Notes under the pieces: generated by a model
What the model saw: the letters and a program-made list of their open reading frames with translations, nothing else
What the model was told of the DNA's origin: nothing
The model's database searches: none
Program-made: the position numbers and the translations under genes
DNA from: Epiperipatus broadwayi
Lineage: Eukaryota; Onychophora; Udeonychophora; Euonychophora; Peripatidae
DNA length: 64,000 bases
Direction of reading: 5' to 3'
Assembly (NCBI GenBank): GCA_028023455.1
Contig: JAQFVV010000071.1
Span: 5,474,650 to 5,538,649, forward strand
In this document: positions 11,530-22,802 of the stretch, in pieces
How the letters are laid out: each line of letters begins with the position of its first letter
Numbering within the stretch: the first letter of the stretch is position 1

Positions 11530-12445
11530 ATAATCATATAATGTATTATATATTAGTTGTATTTATATGTTGGACTATTTCCATCATATGATATTAAATA
11601 TTGAACGTCTTTAGGAAATTGCAAACTTTATTTAAATTTTCCAATTATATCCAACTGTTAATTGGAGTGGTATTATTCTTCTCTATTCTTCAGGTTTTGT
11701 TGGCCGACCAGTAACAGTACTAGTATGGGGATCAAACCTGGACTTTTAGACTTTTTATCATTAAATTTTCAAGTAATGTTCTAGCCAATAAGTCATTCTG
11801 CCAAAGGTGACAATCAGTAGAAATTTCATATACTTATTTATGAAGTTCCTCCTGATTTCTCCACTTTTTCCTAAGAGCAAAGTTAATTAGTGGTTTCCAG
11901 ACATTATGTGTGGTCTCAAGTTGACTAATGGGGTTATTTGCCATTGTTGTGTGAATAACTTCCTCTCTATCCAATATTTTTGTATTTTCCCACTTGAACA
12001 TATGTTCATTTGTACATACATGATCAGCTATTTTAGACACCTGTTTTTCTTTTATAATCATCACTCTGTGCTCTTGGAATCACTTTTCAATGAGGCAACT
12101 GGTCTCACTGATATACAACCACATTCACGTGATATTTCATAGATGCAGTTTTTGTTTTTCAGCATTTCAAATTTAGGTTTTGTAGGTATTAGAATTCCTC
12201 ATAATGTGGCATGGTTTGGAAAGCTATTATGATGTTATATTGATGACATATTTTTTTCTAATTTGTCTGCTATTCCAGGTATGTATGAACATACTTGAGT
12301 ACCGATAATTGTTTTTTTCTTTTGATGGTTTTTTCTTTGTTGAATGCAATTGGAAAATTTAAAAGTTTAAAAATGTTTTAATGATGGAATTAGTCAAAAG
12401 TACATACAACTAAACCACTATCATCACAAACATTCAGAAAAATAT
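11530..12445 (-). mobile_element. Penelope-like element fragment P1 with inverted tail
   Basis: Minus-strand PLE 3' part. It runs from a GIY-YIG coding remnant (about 12180 down to 11834) through a 3' region with a decayed CTGAAGAA motif at about 11690 to the tail ending near 11530. A second copy of the tail lies in opposite orientation at about 12340-12445 (GATGGAATTAGTCAAAAGTA versus GATGGAAATAGTCC), so the fragment is flanked by inverted tails. A relative is at 35.3-35.7 kb. The reverse transcriptase domain is missing. Confidence 0.75.
11834..12180 (-). pseudogene. PLE GIY-YIG endonuclease, C-terminal fragment
   Basis: The minus strand encodes NEHMFKWENTKILDREE, then NPISQLETTHNVWKPLINFA. 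This matches the C-terminal region of PLE GIY-YIG endonucleases (AEH..N.H..DW.N..ILD.E, then NPISQ and WxPL). Upstream, across a stop at about 12090-12180, the pattern G-C-I-Y-V-S-E-T-S and FQEHRV can be read, the remains of the GIY...YIG core. In PLEs this domain nicks target DNA for reverse transcription. Broken, so inactive. Confidence 0.75.
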
Positions 12446-12457
12446 TATATACTACAT

Positions 12458-12855
12458 CAGGGGTCCCCAACCCTATGCCCGTGGGCACCATGGTGCCCGC
12501 AGACCATTTTACGTGTGCCCACCGCTATCCGAACACGATAAAAAATTATTTATCTGATACAAATAAATTTTATATTTAAAATTTCTTACAAATTATTGTA
12601 TTATATTGTAATCAAATTGTAGGGCATACTATACTTTTACAGCGTAAAAATATAAATGTTAATTATATGTTAAAATTTTATTTTTGAAATAAATATTTTT
12701 TTGTACATTATGTGTATTATTAACAATATCCAACTATAAATTTACATTGAAAAAATAAATGGTGTTTGCCACCTGGTTGAAAAAATAAGTGGTGCCCACC
12801 ACCTGGCCGGTATTATAGAATGTGCTCTTAAGTGCAAAAAGGTTGGGGACCCCTG
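12458..12855. mobile_element. non-autonomous hAT transposon (398 bp)
   Basis: Ends CAGGGGTCCCCAACC and GGTTGGGGACCCCTG are perfect 15-bp inverted repeats of the hAT type (CAGGGGT...). A perfect 8-bp target duplication, tactacat, flanks it at 12450-12457 and 12856-12863, the diagnostic hAT length. The interior includes GTGCCCACCACCTGGCCGG and no transposase frame, so it would depend on a hAT transposase elsewhere. It sits just outside the PLE tail. Confidence 0.93.
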
Positions 12856-12894
12856 TACTACATTGTATGTGAAACAAAATTAACAAACTTTCTC

Positions 12895-13490
12895 TATCAG
12901 TAAACTACAAAGAGGCAAAACTCTCCATACAGTAATGCCATTCAGTGTAAGCCAGAGTAATCAATGGATGATTGCACTGAGTGGGGTTACTGTATGGAGA
13001 GATTTATCTCTGTGTAAACAGTTTGTGTAAGCATAAAGAATGGTGATCATGTGATGTTTAGTGGCTTAATACCAATCCTTCCCAATAGGAATATGATGAT
13101 CAGACACCAAAAAGTATGGATGCTGAACTGAGTTCAGATCTATTTAACTATACAAGCTAATGATCTTGAATTGAAAACATTTTTTTTTATTTTGGACTCA
13201 AAGCTTTATAGTTAGCTAATAAGATAAAAGGTGGCTACTGGAGGATTGCATTAGATTCTAAGATCTAGATGCAATGCTCTCAGATCCAAGATGCCTCATT
13301 GATGTAAGCCACAAATTAGAAACTAGTCTGGTGATATTGGATGATTAGGCACTATATAGGAATTTTGTGCACAAACGTCCTTGCTTCCATTGATTACTCT
13401 GGTTTGCACCAAATGGTACTATTGTATGGAGAATTTTTCCTCTATGTAAACAGCTTGTGTACGCATAAAGAGTAGTGATCATGTGATCAG
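12895..13490. mobile_element. foldback element family B, copy 3
   Basis: Left block GGCAAAACTCTCCATACAGT, an early inversion (ACTGTATGGAGAGATTTATC near 12990), the family core inverted relative to copy 1, and a right arm with CATTGATTACTCTGG and GTATGGAGAATTTTTCC. Non-coding. About 600 bp. Confidence 0.65.
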
Positions 13491-13667
13491 TAATCTATTG
13501 AGTAATAAAGCTGATATACTGTTTGTCAGATTAAACATTATCCACTAAACCTACTTCATCAACAACATTAGTTTAATCCATTCTGTTAATCAGTAACCAT
13601 TAGATTTTTTATATAATTTGATAAATTCATTTGTAAATTTATATCAGAAGCTTATTCATGGAACAAT

Positions 13668-13885
13668 GAAGTCTAAAAATGTTATTAAGATAACTCAATA
13701 ACCAGATTCCCAAAGAATTATTTAAATGAAGTTACGAATAACATCCATCTTTTCTTATATCAATGACAATCTATTTGCCAAAAAAATAGATGGACATTGA
13801 TATAAGAAAAGGTGAGCATTATCTGCTAGTTCATTTAAGTCACTTTTGAAAATCTGGTTTGTGAATTATTTTAGTAATGTTTTTG
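13668..13885. mobile_element. hairpin (foldback) element
   Basis: About 100-bp imperfect inverted arms around a short centre (TTTGCCAAAAAA at about 13776). For example CATCTTTTCTTATATCAATG is answered by CATTGATATAAGAAAAGGTG, and AACCAGATTC by the inverse of AATCTGGTTT. No coding capacity. Probable MITE; family not identified. Confidence 0.6.
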
Positions 13886-14637
13886 CACTTGGATTGTTTC
13901 ATGAATAGGTTTTTATCGGTCTTATATATTTAAGAAGCCATGAAATTACTAAGCTTGTTAAAATCCTTAGAATTTACACCAGAATGTGAATGATATTTTA
14001 AAATATGTAAAAAAGCAAACAAATCTCATTTACATACAACTTTTATAGTTATTTTTTAAAGAACAGGTGAGTAAATATTAAAAGTCATCTAATTTCACTT
14101 ACCATTTTTTATCTGCTGATAAATATAGCAGTAATGTTTTACCGTTAAATCTTTTTTATATATTTCAAAACATAATTCCACTATATTTAAAACTCTTCAG
14201 ACAATATTAATTACTTACTTCTTAATGCATATGCCATCTTTTCTAAGTCAATACTGAGCAATTATTTCAATTACTTAACAGTTGTCTTTCTTAATTCAGA
14301 TTCAAACACTTCACAAGTATGATAACGACAGCATTAAATTTTTTATCATAATATCTCATGTGGATACAAATAATGGGCATTTATAAACATTTTAAAATCT
14401 TGATTTAAATGTAGTAAAATTAAGATACTAATCTCAATGAAATTCAAAATACAGCCAAGTATTTAATATGTATAGCTAATTATATAGAGTGTATTTTTAA
14501 TGATCAAAGAGACTTATAAAAGTTTCCAAAATGGCTCCACATATTAAAATTCTAGAATAAATGATGTCAAGGGGATAAAAAATAATAACATATGGCCATT
14601 GATGATAGTCAATTATTTTTCTTATTTATATTACTCT
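13886..14637. other. A/T-rich DNA, no recognisable feature
   Basis: No feature seen up to the target site of the next LINE copy. Confidence 0.5.
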
Positions 14638-14648
14638 ATTACTTAGAT

Positions 14649-15076
14649 GTGTTTTACCAGTTTGGATCTGAGACTTAGACACTTAATAGAAGAGCAATAC
14701 AGATACTCCAGACCACTTAAAGAAGTATGGATAGATGCATGTTGGGAGTAACAAGAAGAGATCAAAAATGCAATGTATGGATAAGAGAACAAACAGGTGT
14801 TACTGACCTCATTGAAAAAATTAAAAGATTGAAGTGGAGGTGGGCTGGACATTTTGCTAGAAGAGATGATAATAGATGGGCAATTGAAATCTTAAACTGG
14901 ATTCCAAGAGATTGTAAAAGACCCAGAAAGAGGGCACATTTGAGATGGATGGATGAAATAAGAAAGTGTGCAGGGGTGATGTGGAGAAGAGAAGCTAAAG
15001 ATTGGAGAAGATGGATTAAACTTGGAGTGATCTTCATCCTGCAGTGGACTGATAATGGTTGATGATGATGATGATG
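14649..15076 (+). mobile_element. RTE-like LINE, 3' fragment R2, with target duplication
   Basis: Bounded by an exact 11-bp duplication attacttagat (14638-14648 and 15077-15087) and ending GGTTGATGATGATGATGATG. The insertion is 428 bp, severely 5'-truncated as expected of target-primed reverse transcription. A frame from 14727 to 15062 encodes MLGVTRRDQKCNVWIREQTG and IRKCAGVMWRREAKDWRRW, the extreme C terminus of RTE-type endonuclease/reverse transcriptase polyproteins. An open frame plus intact duplication suggests a young insertion. Confidence 0.9.
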
Positions 15077-15365
15077 ATTACTTAGATACTATGTTTGCAC
15101 TTGAAAAGAAAGTTTATTGTATATAACTAATACATTAGTCTATTTGTGATTTGAGAATAACAATGTCATAAAATAATATAAATATTATTATGCATTTATA
15201 ACTATACTGATAAACTAAAAATAATGATTCTTTCCCTTACTATAGTTTATATTATTATTTATCAATAACATAAATTTATATATATATCTTTTTAAAAAAA
15301 ATTAAAGTCAGATGTCACATGACCTAATTTAATAAGCTTGTATTACAAATGTTATATATAGAGTT

Positions 15366-15472
15366 TGCAAATAAGCTCTTAACAAGCTTTGTAGAATATC
15401 CCCAACTCCAGTAGCAGAAACCAGTCTGGGATTGGGCATATTCTGAAAAGCTTGTTAAGAGCTTATTTGTGA
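15366..15472. mobile_element. short hairpin element
   Basis: Inverted arms of about 40 bp: AAATAAGCTCTTAACAAGCT on the left and AGCTTGTTAAGAGCTTATTT on the right match perfectly, extending inwards to AATATCCCCAA / TTGGGCATATT. The loop carries AGCAGAAACCAGTCTGG. Resembles a MITE. Confidence 0.65.
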
Positions 15473-15589
15473 GCTGTATATATAATATATCTTTTTATGT
15501 AATCACATTTATTTTCATGTGTGTGACATAAGAACTCACCTTTTTATAAATAAAATATTTGAAAAAAATAAAATAATCAAACAATTTTA

Positions 15590-15705
15590 TTGTTTGGGAG
15601 ATCATAAAAAGTTTGAGTGTCAGAATGCCAGAAGTGTCAAAATTGGAATTGATCTCATCCAGACTCTAATACTCTATCATGGCATCAAACCATGCAAGGC
15701 GAAAG
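15590..15705 (-). mobile_element. SINE S2 copy
   Basis: Minus strand: TGCATGGTTTGATGCCATGA, then AGATCAATTCCAATTTTG (B-box position), then AAACTTTTTATGATCTCCCA and AACAATAAA. Same order as other S2 units. Confidence 0.6.
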
Positions 15706-17949
15706 ATATTCTAATTTTATATATAGACATATATATGCATATATCTACATATATAGAACATTTAAAACCATCAAAATTGCTTAGCTTCAATAATTTTCAT
15801 GAAATTTTAGCTTTTCTTATGAGAAAGTGTCAGCACATATATTTATAATTTACAGTTGTCTAAGAAAAGTTTCTTAACTTTATAAATTATAATATACAAG
15901 TCTCTATACATGCATATTCATGCATTGCTTAATTTTCCATTCAGTTTTATTTGCTTATTTATATGAAAAAATAACTTAATGAATTATATTTCTTTTCATA
16001 TTATATTTTATATTTCTTTTCTAAGTATAGACTGCACTGACACATTGTCCATGTGTTCATAAATTTAATTCACTCTCTATCCACTATTTTTAATGTTAGA
16101 TTTTCTCAAGGAAAAAACTATATTAAATAATGCTGCCACCTTAAGAATTTTTTACAACTAATCGAGAATATTTAAATTTAGCAGTTTAACAGAGATAAAG
16201 GTGCTGATTGATTGTTTCTTGTTCTTTCCACAAGAGAGCACCTGTAAATAATTTTGACAGTTTTATTTGTTTTGATTTTCAGAGTGAAAACATATTTTAA
16301 AACTTTTTTATACATTTATTTTTTTTACAAAATATTTGTCAAATAATAATTATTTTAGAATGATAATTCAGATTTTAATGCACAATATTTACTTTTATAT
16401 GAATGCAAATTGACAAAGAAAAATCAATAACATGTGGCTGCAATTAACCTCACCATCAGTTGAGACTAATTATTTCATCTTTTGCCCAATTCACCCCTGG
16501 TGAATTTTTCATAAGTATTATATGTTAAAATATGAGTAAAATTGTATATTTTATTATAAAAATTTTGCCAAAAATTTTGCACTAAAAGGTGTGAAATTCA
16601 AAATTCCCATTCTAACAATAGACATAAGCCCCACCCTGACATGTTCAGCCATTATCTGTTGCCAAGGCTATAAAACATCCAGTGTTTTTTTACCTTGAAG
16701 TTTCCAATGATGCAAAAATGTGTTTATTTGTGAATTTATTACAGTTTTAGATATTTTTTAAAAATAATTTACACTATATTTATTAGATATTAAGAAATAT
16801 AGATTATTACTAACTTATTTTGACTTGAAATACTTTATTTGCAAAATATAACATTATATTAGCAGCTAACATAAATATGGCCTGAATCAAATTAGAAGAC
16901 TAGCTTTGACATAAACAATCTACTTTATATTTACAAGTAAGAAAATATCGTCTTTTTGCAATAAATATTCAAAAAATTTAAACTTTTAAAGCATAATGTG
17001 TTAGATATAAGAGAAATAAATAATTATTCATTCAGATGTTTACAAAATAATCAGAATTAAAAAATATTTCATTGGTTTTATAAACTAAAAATATTCTTTT
17101 TAGAAATGATGATGTGTGAAGTCTTTGTTTTGATTGTGATCTCATTTTTTTTAATGTTTACAGAAACAAGATGTGAACATTTAAAATTTATTTCAGTAAT
17201 AAACAAAAATATCTATCAAATGAAGTCAAATTTATTATTTTCAGATAAGTAATAATCATTTTATCATATATTTTATGTTGATGTGTGAGACAAAGAAAAA
17301 CATCTGAAAATGCTGAAATGTAAGAGGCATTGCAGGCTGCATTTTCAAAAGGTTAATAATAGGATAACAAACATAGATTTTATGTTTACTGCTATAGATT
17401 ATTTTCATCAATTATGAATAGAAAAATATTTTTTTAAAAAAACTTTCATTTACTTCAATAATCTAACAAATTATTAATTTGCATTTTAGAAAGTAAACTA
17501 AAACAAATATTGTTTTAAAAAATAAATATATTTTTACTGCTGATTCTGTAATTGATTAATCAAAAGTTTGAAACTTTAATTCAATCTGACACATTGAATG
17601 CAGAAACTGTTAAATAATGTTTCATTGGGAAAATGTTTAGTTTTTGCTTAATATTGTTACAATTTCATATCGTAATAAAAACATTGGAAACAATAAGAAT
17701 ACAATTTAATTTTTTTTTACTTTTCATCTCTATAGACAAAATTTAGAGTTTTCTTATTAATAAGTGCAATGAGTCTAGTATTGAGAAAACAAATGAACTA
17801 CATTCCTACAATGCAAAAATGATGGCAAATTAAGGTACAACAGTAATTCAATTCTTAGTTACAATAATTTATAAAAAAATAATAACAATATCTTACATAA
17901 AAGCTATTATAGAAAATATATATCTGTAATTATATATTAAATTTATTTT
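15706..17949. other. long A/T-rich stretch
   Basis: About 16190-16400 (GTTTCTTGTTCTTTCCACAA with a downstream ACAAAATATTTGTCAAATA) is similar to about 32420-32600, so it holds one old repeat of unknown class. The rest shows no coding, RNA or transposon signal. Confidence 0.45.
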
Positions 17950-18103
17950 CAGCATATCATTTTATGCCTTATCAAATGTTAAATATCTGTTTTAATGACT
18001 AACCTGTTATTGCATACAAAACACCATATAGGTACTTTGTATACAATAATAGATTAATGGCTAAAGAAGTTTAACATTTGATAAGGGTATAAAATCATTC
18101 AGC
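17950..18103. mobile_element. hairpin element family F, copy 1
   Basis: Arms CAGCATATCATTTTATGCC.. and its inverse at 18070-18102 (GGGTATAAAATCATTCAG), with an inner palindrome ATTGCATACAAA / TTTGTATACAAT. A right-half relative is at about 28150-28270. MITE-like, non-coding. Confidence 0.6.
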
Positions 18104-19090
18104 AAAAAGACTTTTAACCTTCCTGTATTCTGACAGATTTCTTTGTTCTCACTAGATTTCTTTGTTCTCACTAGATTTAAGCTTTCAACTTTCATTTTGA
18201 TATTAAACCATTATTATTTATTAGAATATAATAAATTTGACCTCACTTGATATTTTTGTTTAGAAATTACATAAATTTTTAAAATTCACATTTGATTTTT
18301 GGGATATATTTTAAAAAATAGATTTTAGTCAAAACAAAATGCCGTCACATCATCAAATTTTAGGTGGTGCTGATTCAATTTGTAAAATGAATGAAATCTT
18401 CTTTGTTTGATGTTGTTTTAAAAATTTGAATGAATTATTTTTAATAACTACTAAATCTATCAATTTATGCTTTAAAAGTTTAATTTTTTTCATAATTTTT
18501 ATGAAATTACTAAATAGTATAACAACTGCTGAGTGACCTAATTATATGTAATAATATTTAATTTTGATTTTTAATAATTATTACACAATTATGATACAAA
18601 TACTTTCCAAAAAATCAAGTTGTTAGACCATTATAATATTTCTCTAAAGTTACACTCACCAAATTCCAGATCACTGAATATACAATGACTACTAATCATT
18701 GTGTGGTTTCAGTTACTTTGAAATAACAATTATTTAATTTTCATGACATCTTTTAAATTTTTTTGAAATTAAAATATTAAAAAATAAATATATGTGAATT
18801 TTAAAACTGTAGAAAAAAAAGCTTTACAAAATTTTCAGCAGAGGGCGAAAAATATAAATTTTACTTTTAGAAATCTCAGACAAAGTTTGACCATCTCACA
18901 ATACTAGAAGATTAATGTATAATTATTAATATATTTTTAAAATAGATTTTACATATACTTTTATTTTTTTCATATAATTTATATGAAAAAATAGCATAAT
19001 GGATGTTCTCTTATTTCCATTTTTGATGATATTAATTGCAATATCCATAAATGTCTATAATAATTATAATCAAATGAGCTCTCCTGCTCA
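18104..19090. other. A/T-rich DNA with one short tandem repeat
   Basis: A 19-21-bp unit (AGATTTCTTTGTTCTCACT) is repeated twice near 18136-18177. Nothing else was recognised. Confidence 0.5.
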
Positions 19091-19094
19091 AGAG

Positions 19095-19290
19095 TTGATA
19101 ATGGGTTCAATTGCCAGAACTGGAATCAATCCACTTACCTTGTACTTCAGAGTCTGATACTTTACCACTGCAGTATATCATGCAAGGCAAAACAGTAATC
19201 AAATGGCTTTATTTTTCAGAGTTCATAAAAAAATTTAGCTCCAGAAATGCTAGTACTGGAATCAATTCAAGGTCCTTATGCTTTAATTCT
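19095..19290 (-). mobile_element. SINE S2, two units in tandem
   Basis: On the minus strand one unit ends GAACTCTGAAAAATAAAGCC. The next starts TGCATGATATACTGCAGTGG (A-box region) and continues to GGATTGATTCCAGTTCTGGC (B-box region). Both parts recur in S2 copies elsewhere. No functional frame. Confidence 0.6.
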
Positions 19291-19759
19291 ATAGTAATAT
19301 TAACTCTATGCTATGTATTTAATTGAAAGGTCTTTAATCATATAAGGATGTTTGAAATGTACAATTTTCATTGGTTGATAATGGTAGTATGAATAATAAA
19401 TCAAATGAATTTATGTTATGAAGGCCATAATGTATCAATGGTTTTGTGTCATTATATAGAATTGTTATGATTATGATTATGAACTATGTTAAAATTATGG
19501 ACTCAAGAAAGTTTATTATTCTGCTAAATATACTGGGAATATTATTTATCAAAACTAATTTTACCCTGGATATTGACTATAGCAATATAATAATTATTTG
19601 CTGAGAAAAAAGTGAGGTTAAAACTATAATTTTATACATAAATGTATAATTTGTAATAATATACCTATTCATATTTTTTCCAAATATTTTTTTATTTACT
19701 GTTATTAATATTTATTAACTTATTGCTAATATTATTTATCAAAACTAATTTGTTTATTA

Positions 19760-20310
19760 AACCATAAGAAAACATAGCCAATTGGTCATCATATATAATC
19801 ATATCACCACAAACATTGCTTAAATAAACCAATAGAATTTCAGTAATCTGTTGTCATGGCAATATTTGGATAATAAATGGAAATCCACTTATTATCAGAG
19901 TCTGGGATCTTAAATAGATTTTAAATGATAGCAATTGAACACATTGAGTTTAAAACTACCTAGAAGTTTTAAATAAATTTTATTGAAACAGGTCAAGATA
20001 TAATGTTTAGAGATAAATTAATAAATAATCATTTTTACATTTTAAATGAAGTACTATTCAATGCTTTAAGTATAATAAACCATAAGTGCATATAGCTAAT
20101 TGATTTTCATATGTTAATCACATCACCCCAACCAATACTTAAAATATGCCAATACATTATCAGCAATTTGTTGTCAGGCAAAGCCCAGGTAATGATTGGG
20201 AAGTTGTTTGTTATTACAGTCTAAAATCTTAAATAGATCTCGAGTGATAACAAACGTTATAAACAGATTGAGATTAAAATTCACAGAAGTAGGAAAGCTG
20301 GTTAATATTT
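19760..20310. repeat. family D, tandem pair
   Basis: ACCATAAGNNNNCATAGCNAATTG occurs at about 19761 and 20080, with CAATNTGTTGTCANGGCAA and ATCTTAAATAGAT following in both, giving a period near 319 bp. Related blocks lie at 8.66-9.18 kb and 36.3 kb. Confidence 0.5.
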
Positions 20311-20764
20311 GTTTTATTGCTCTTAAATATATATTTGATAGAATGAATTGTGTTATGTTGTTGAATATTTTTTTAAAAAAGCGTAAATTGGAAAAAGAAA
20401 TAACTATTGCAAATTTGTATATGAATCAAAATATATTTTAAAAAATAAAAAGTTATTTTGCAGTAAGAAATAGATATAGCAAAAAAAAAAAAGTAAGATG
20501 TTTATCTAATAGCTATTAAGATGAATTTCTAAATAGCAAATATCAAGAATCAATTTAGCAAAATGTTAAGCAGGATTAATAAAATTTGTAGCAGGTTCAA
20601 AATAAAAATTAGTGCATCTAAATTTAAGACAATGATTATAGGTGAAGATTATAGAAAGTAAGCAAGCACATAAGTGCTTTTAAGGATTTAAGCATTTATC
20701 TGATAATGTAAGTATAGAGTCAAAGATATTAGAATAAAAAATATAATGGTTAAACACTAAATTA

Positions 20765-20958
20765 AAACAGGCAAAACTCTCCATACAGTAGTGCCATTCA
20801 GTGCCAACCAGAGTAATCAATGGATGCCAGAAGGCTTTTGTATAAAATCCCTATCTAGTGCCTACTAATCCAATATTCCCAGACTAGTTTCTGGCTTGTG
20901 GCCTTTGTCAGTGAGGAGCTTTTGGCTCTGAGAGCATTGCACTTAGATCTTAGGATTT
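20765..20958. mobile_element. foldback family B, copy 4 (left arm only)
   Basis: AAACAGGCAAAACTCTCCAT, ATCAATGGATGCCAGAAGG, CCTATCTAGTGCCTACT and CAGACTAGTTTCTGGCTTGT follow in the usual order, ending at GAGCATTGCACTTAGATC. The right arm is missing. Confidence 0.75.
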
Positions 20959-20967
20959 GAGTAGTAC

Positions 20968-21395
20968 ACTAAAATCCAAAAAATATTTATTTTCTTGGAC
21001 CACAATTTGGATTAATATATTCAACTTGAAGTAAAAGCAGGAGGCATCCATAAATTAATTAGTTAAATCACTAATTTTAAAAATTGTGATTGATTAATTA
21101 ATCTATGGACCCTTATCTCCTCTGTTTTTATTTCAAATTTAATATACCAATCCAAATGATAATTCAAGATAATTATTTTTTTGGGTTTTTGATACATTTT
21201 CTCCTCAAATTAAATAAAAATATTTTTTATATTTTTTAGCTATCATATATTTTACAACAGACTTTTTGTAATTATTCTTATTCAAATTTAAAAACTAAAA
21301 ATGTAAATAATGTCATTCTATTTCTAGTTTTGAAATGAAATACACTTATATTAAAAATTGTTTACAATATTTTTTTTATTATTATAAAGACAACA
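20968..21395. mobile_element. family H element with internal palindrome, copy 1
   Basis: From about 20968 to 21200 the sequence folds back on itself (AAAATCCAAAAAATA... against ...TTATTTTTTTGGGTTTTT, with GGCATCCATAAATTAATTA facing TAATTAATCTATGGACC). The downstream flank to about 21395 (ACAACAGACTTTTTGTAATT, AAAAACTAAAAATGTAAATA) also recurs after copy 2 at 34.75-35.15 kb, so the repeat is longer than the hairpin. Confidence 0.5.
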
Positions 21396-21399
21396 TTTA

Positions 21400-21740
21400 A
21401 AAAAAATGGACATGACAATAATATTGGCATTAGCATGGGATTTGGGCTTTCCATCATCAGATTTTCAATGGTATGGATGGCTGAAAAGTTGGAGGTTGCA
21501 GTGGATTGAAGCCTGTCCATTAAAGTATGAAGATTTGCTATCTTAATATAAAGTGAGCAGTGGTTATATATGTGTGTGGGAGAGATGATAATCTGGATCA
21601 ACTGATGAGTGTTGGTTCTGCACAAAATACGTATATCGGTGATTATTGATCTTTTCTACATAATGTGTATCAGTGATATAAGCTAGTGTGGATAGTTGAA
21701 AGGTGCTTGAAAGTTTGAGTTCAAATCCCCTATATTTAAA
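21400..21740 (+). mobile_element. hammerhead repeat family C, copy 1
   Basis: Shares the family order: a block ending CATCATCAGATTTTCAATGG, a GAAGCCTGTCCATTAAAGTA block, the hammerhead region, GTGTATCAGTGATAT, then GAGTTCAAATCCCC, which resembles a Pol III B box. No protein frame. Small units with a type I hammerhead resemble animal retrozymes. Confidence 0.7.
21584..21651 (+). ncRNA. hammerhead ribozyme, family C copy 1 (damaged)
   Basis: CTGATGA at 21602-21608 is intact. The stem II hairpin is disturbed (GTGTT against TGCAC). The conserved GAAA after stem II reads AAAA, so cleavage is not expected. Outer arms AATC and GATT are kept. Confidence 0.65.
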
Positions 21741-22200
21741 AAATCAAGAGAAATTAAGATTTCAATCTTCATTTGTTTTTGTTTTTCTATTTTAATTTAT
21801 TGTAAAAGCTTTTTAGTGAATATTCATTAAAAGCACTTTAAAAAAAAAGACCATTTCATATATATCATTAAAAACTTATTAAACTGATATAACATATTTT
21901 GAAATTCAGTCTGCCATCACTGTTAGACTGGAGAATCCTGGGATACATTAGTGTCATATTACATTGTCATCAATACCCAATGTGTACAAAATTTGAAGGA
22001 AATCCATTTAATAGAAATACATTACAAATCAGTTCCAAATTTGTCATGGTTAAACAAATGAAATTTCTATAAAGAAGTGTTTAAGAAATGAAGTGGTTTA
22101 TATGACGCTTGAAACAAGAATGATTATAAAAATACAAAAAAATTAGTAGATTTTTAAGTTGTTGATTTGCTAAAAAAAGTGAAAAATTGGAAAAATAAAC
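21741..22200. other. non-repetitive A/T-rich DNA
   Basis: No coding or repeat assignment was possible. Confidence 0.45.
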
Positions 22201-22202
22201 AC

Positions 22203-22550
22203 TAAAACAGGTTAAATTCTCCAGACAGTAGTGCCACTCAGTGCAAGCCAGAGTAATCATTGGATGCCAGAAGGCTTGTACATAAAATCCCCATCTAGTT
22301 CCTACTCATCCAATATCCCCAGACTAGTTTCTGGCTTATGGCCTTTGAAAGTCACAAGCCAGAAACTAGTCTACAAATAGTGTATGAGTAGGCACTACAT
22401 AGGGATTCTATGCACAAGCCTTCTGGCATCCATTGATTACTCTGGCTTGCATTGAGTGGCACTACTGTATAGAGAGTTTGGCCTGTTTTAATAACAGTTA
22501 TGAGCAATCATAAGAAATGGTGATCATATGATGGTTAGTTGTTTAATAAT
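22203..22550. mobile_element. foldback family B, copy 5
   Basis: Left arm (TCCAGACAGTAGTGCCACTC ... CAGACTAGTTTCTGGCTTAT) followed almost at once by its inverse (CACAAGCCAGAAACTAGTCT ... CACTACTGTATAGAGAGTTT). The core is deleted, leaving a near-complete 300-bp palindrome. Ends AAACAGG / CCTGTTTTAATAACAG. Confidence 0.8.
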
Positions 22551-22694
22551 AAACATTGTTAAATTATTGAAGAGAATGAATAAATGGGAAATATTTATTA
22601 AAAGAATTTTATGAAAAAACAGGATTAGATATGCATGTAGATGTGGAAGAGTTTCATCAAGCAATGTTTTTATATAAATAAATAATTAAATGGT

Positions 22695-22802
22695 ATTATT
22701 TCTCAAGAGTTCATAAGAAATTTGGTCATTGGGAGTGCCAAAACTGGGATTAAACCTAGGATATTAGTTCCAGATTCTGACACTCTACTACTACACCATG
22801 TA
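22695..22802 (-). mobile_element. SINE S2 copy
   Basis: Minus strand: TACATGGTGTAGTAGTAGAG (A-box region), GGTTTAATCCCAGTTTTGGC (B-box region), then AAATTTCTTATGAACTCTTG. One of the better-preserved S2 heads. Confidence 0.7.
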
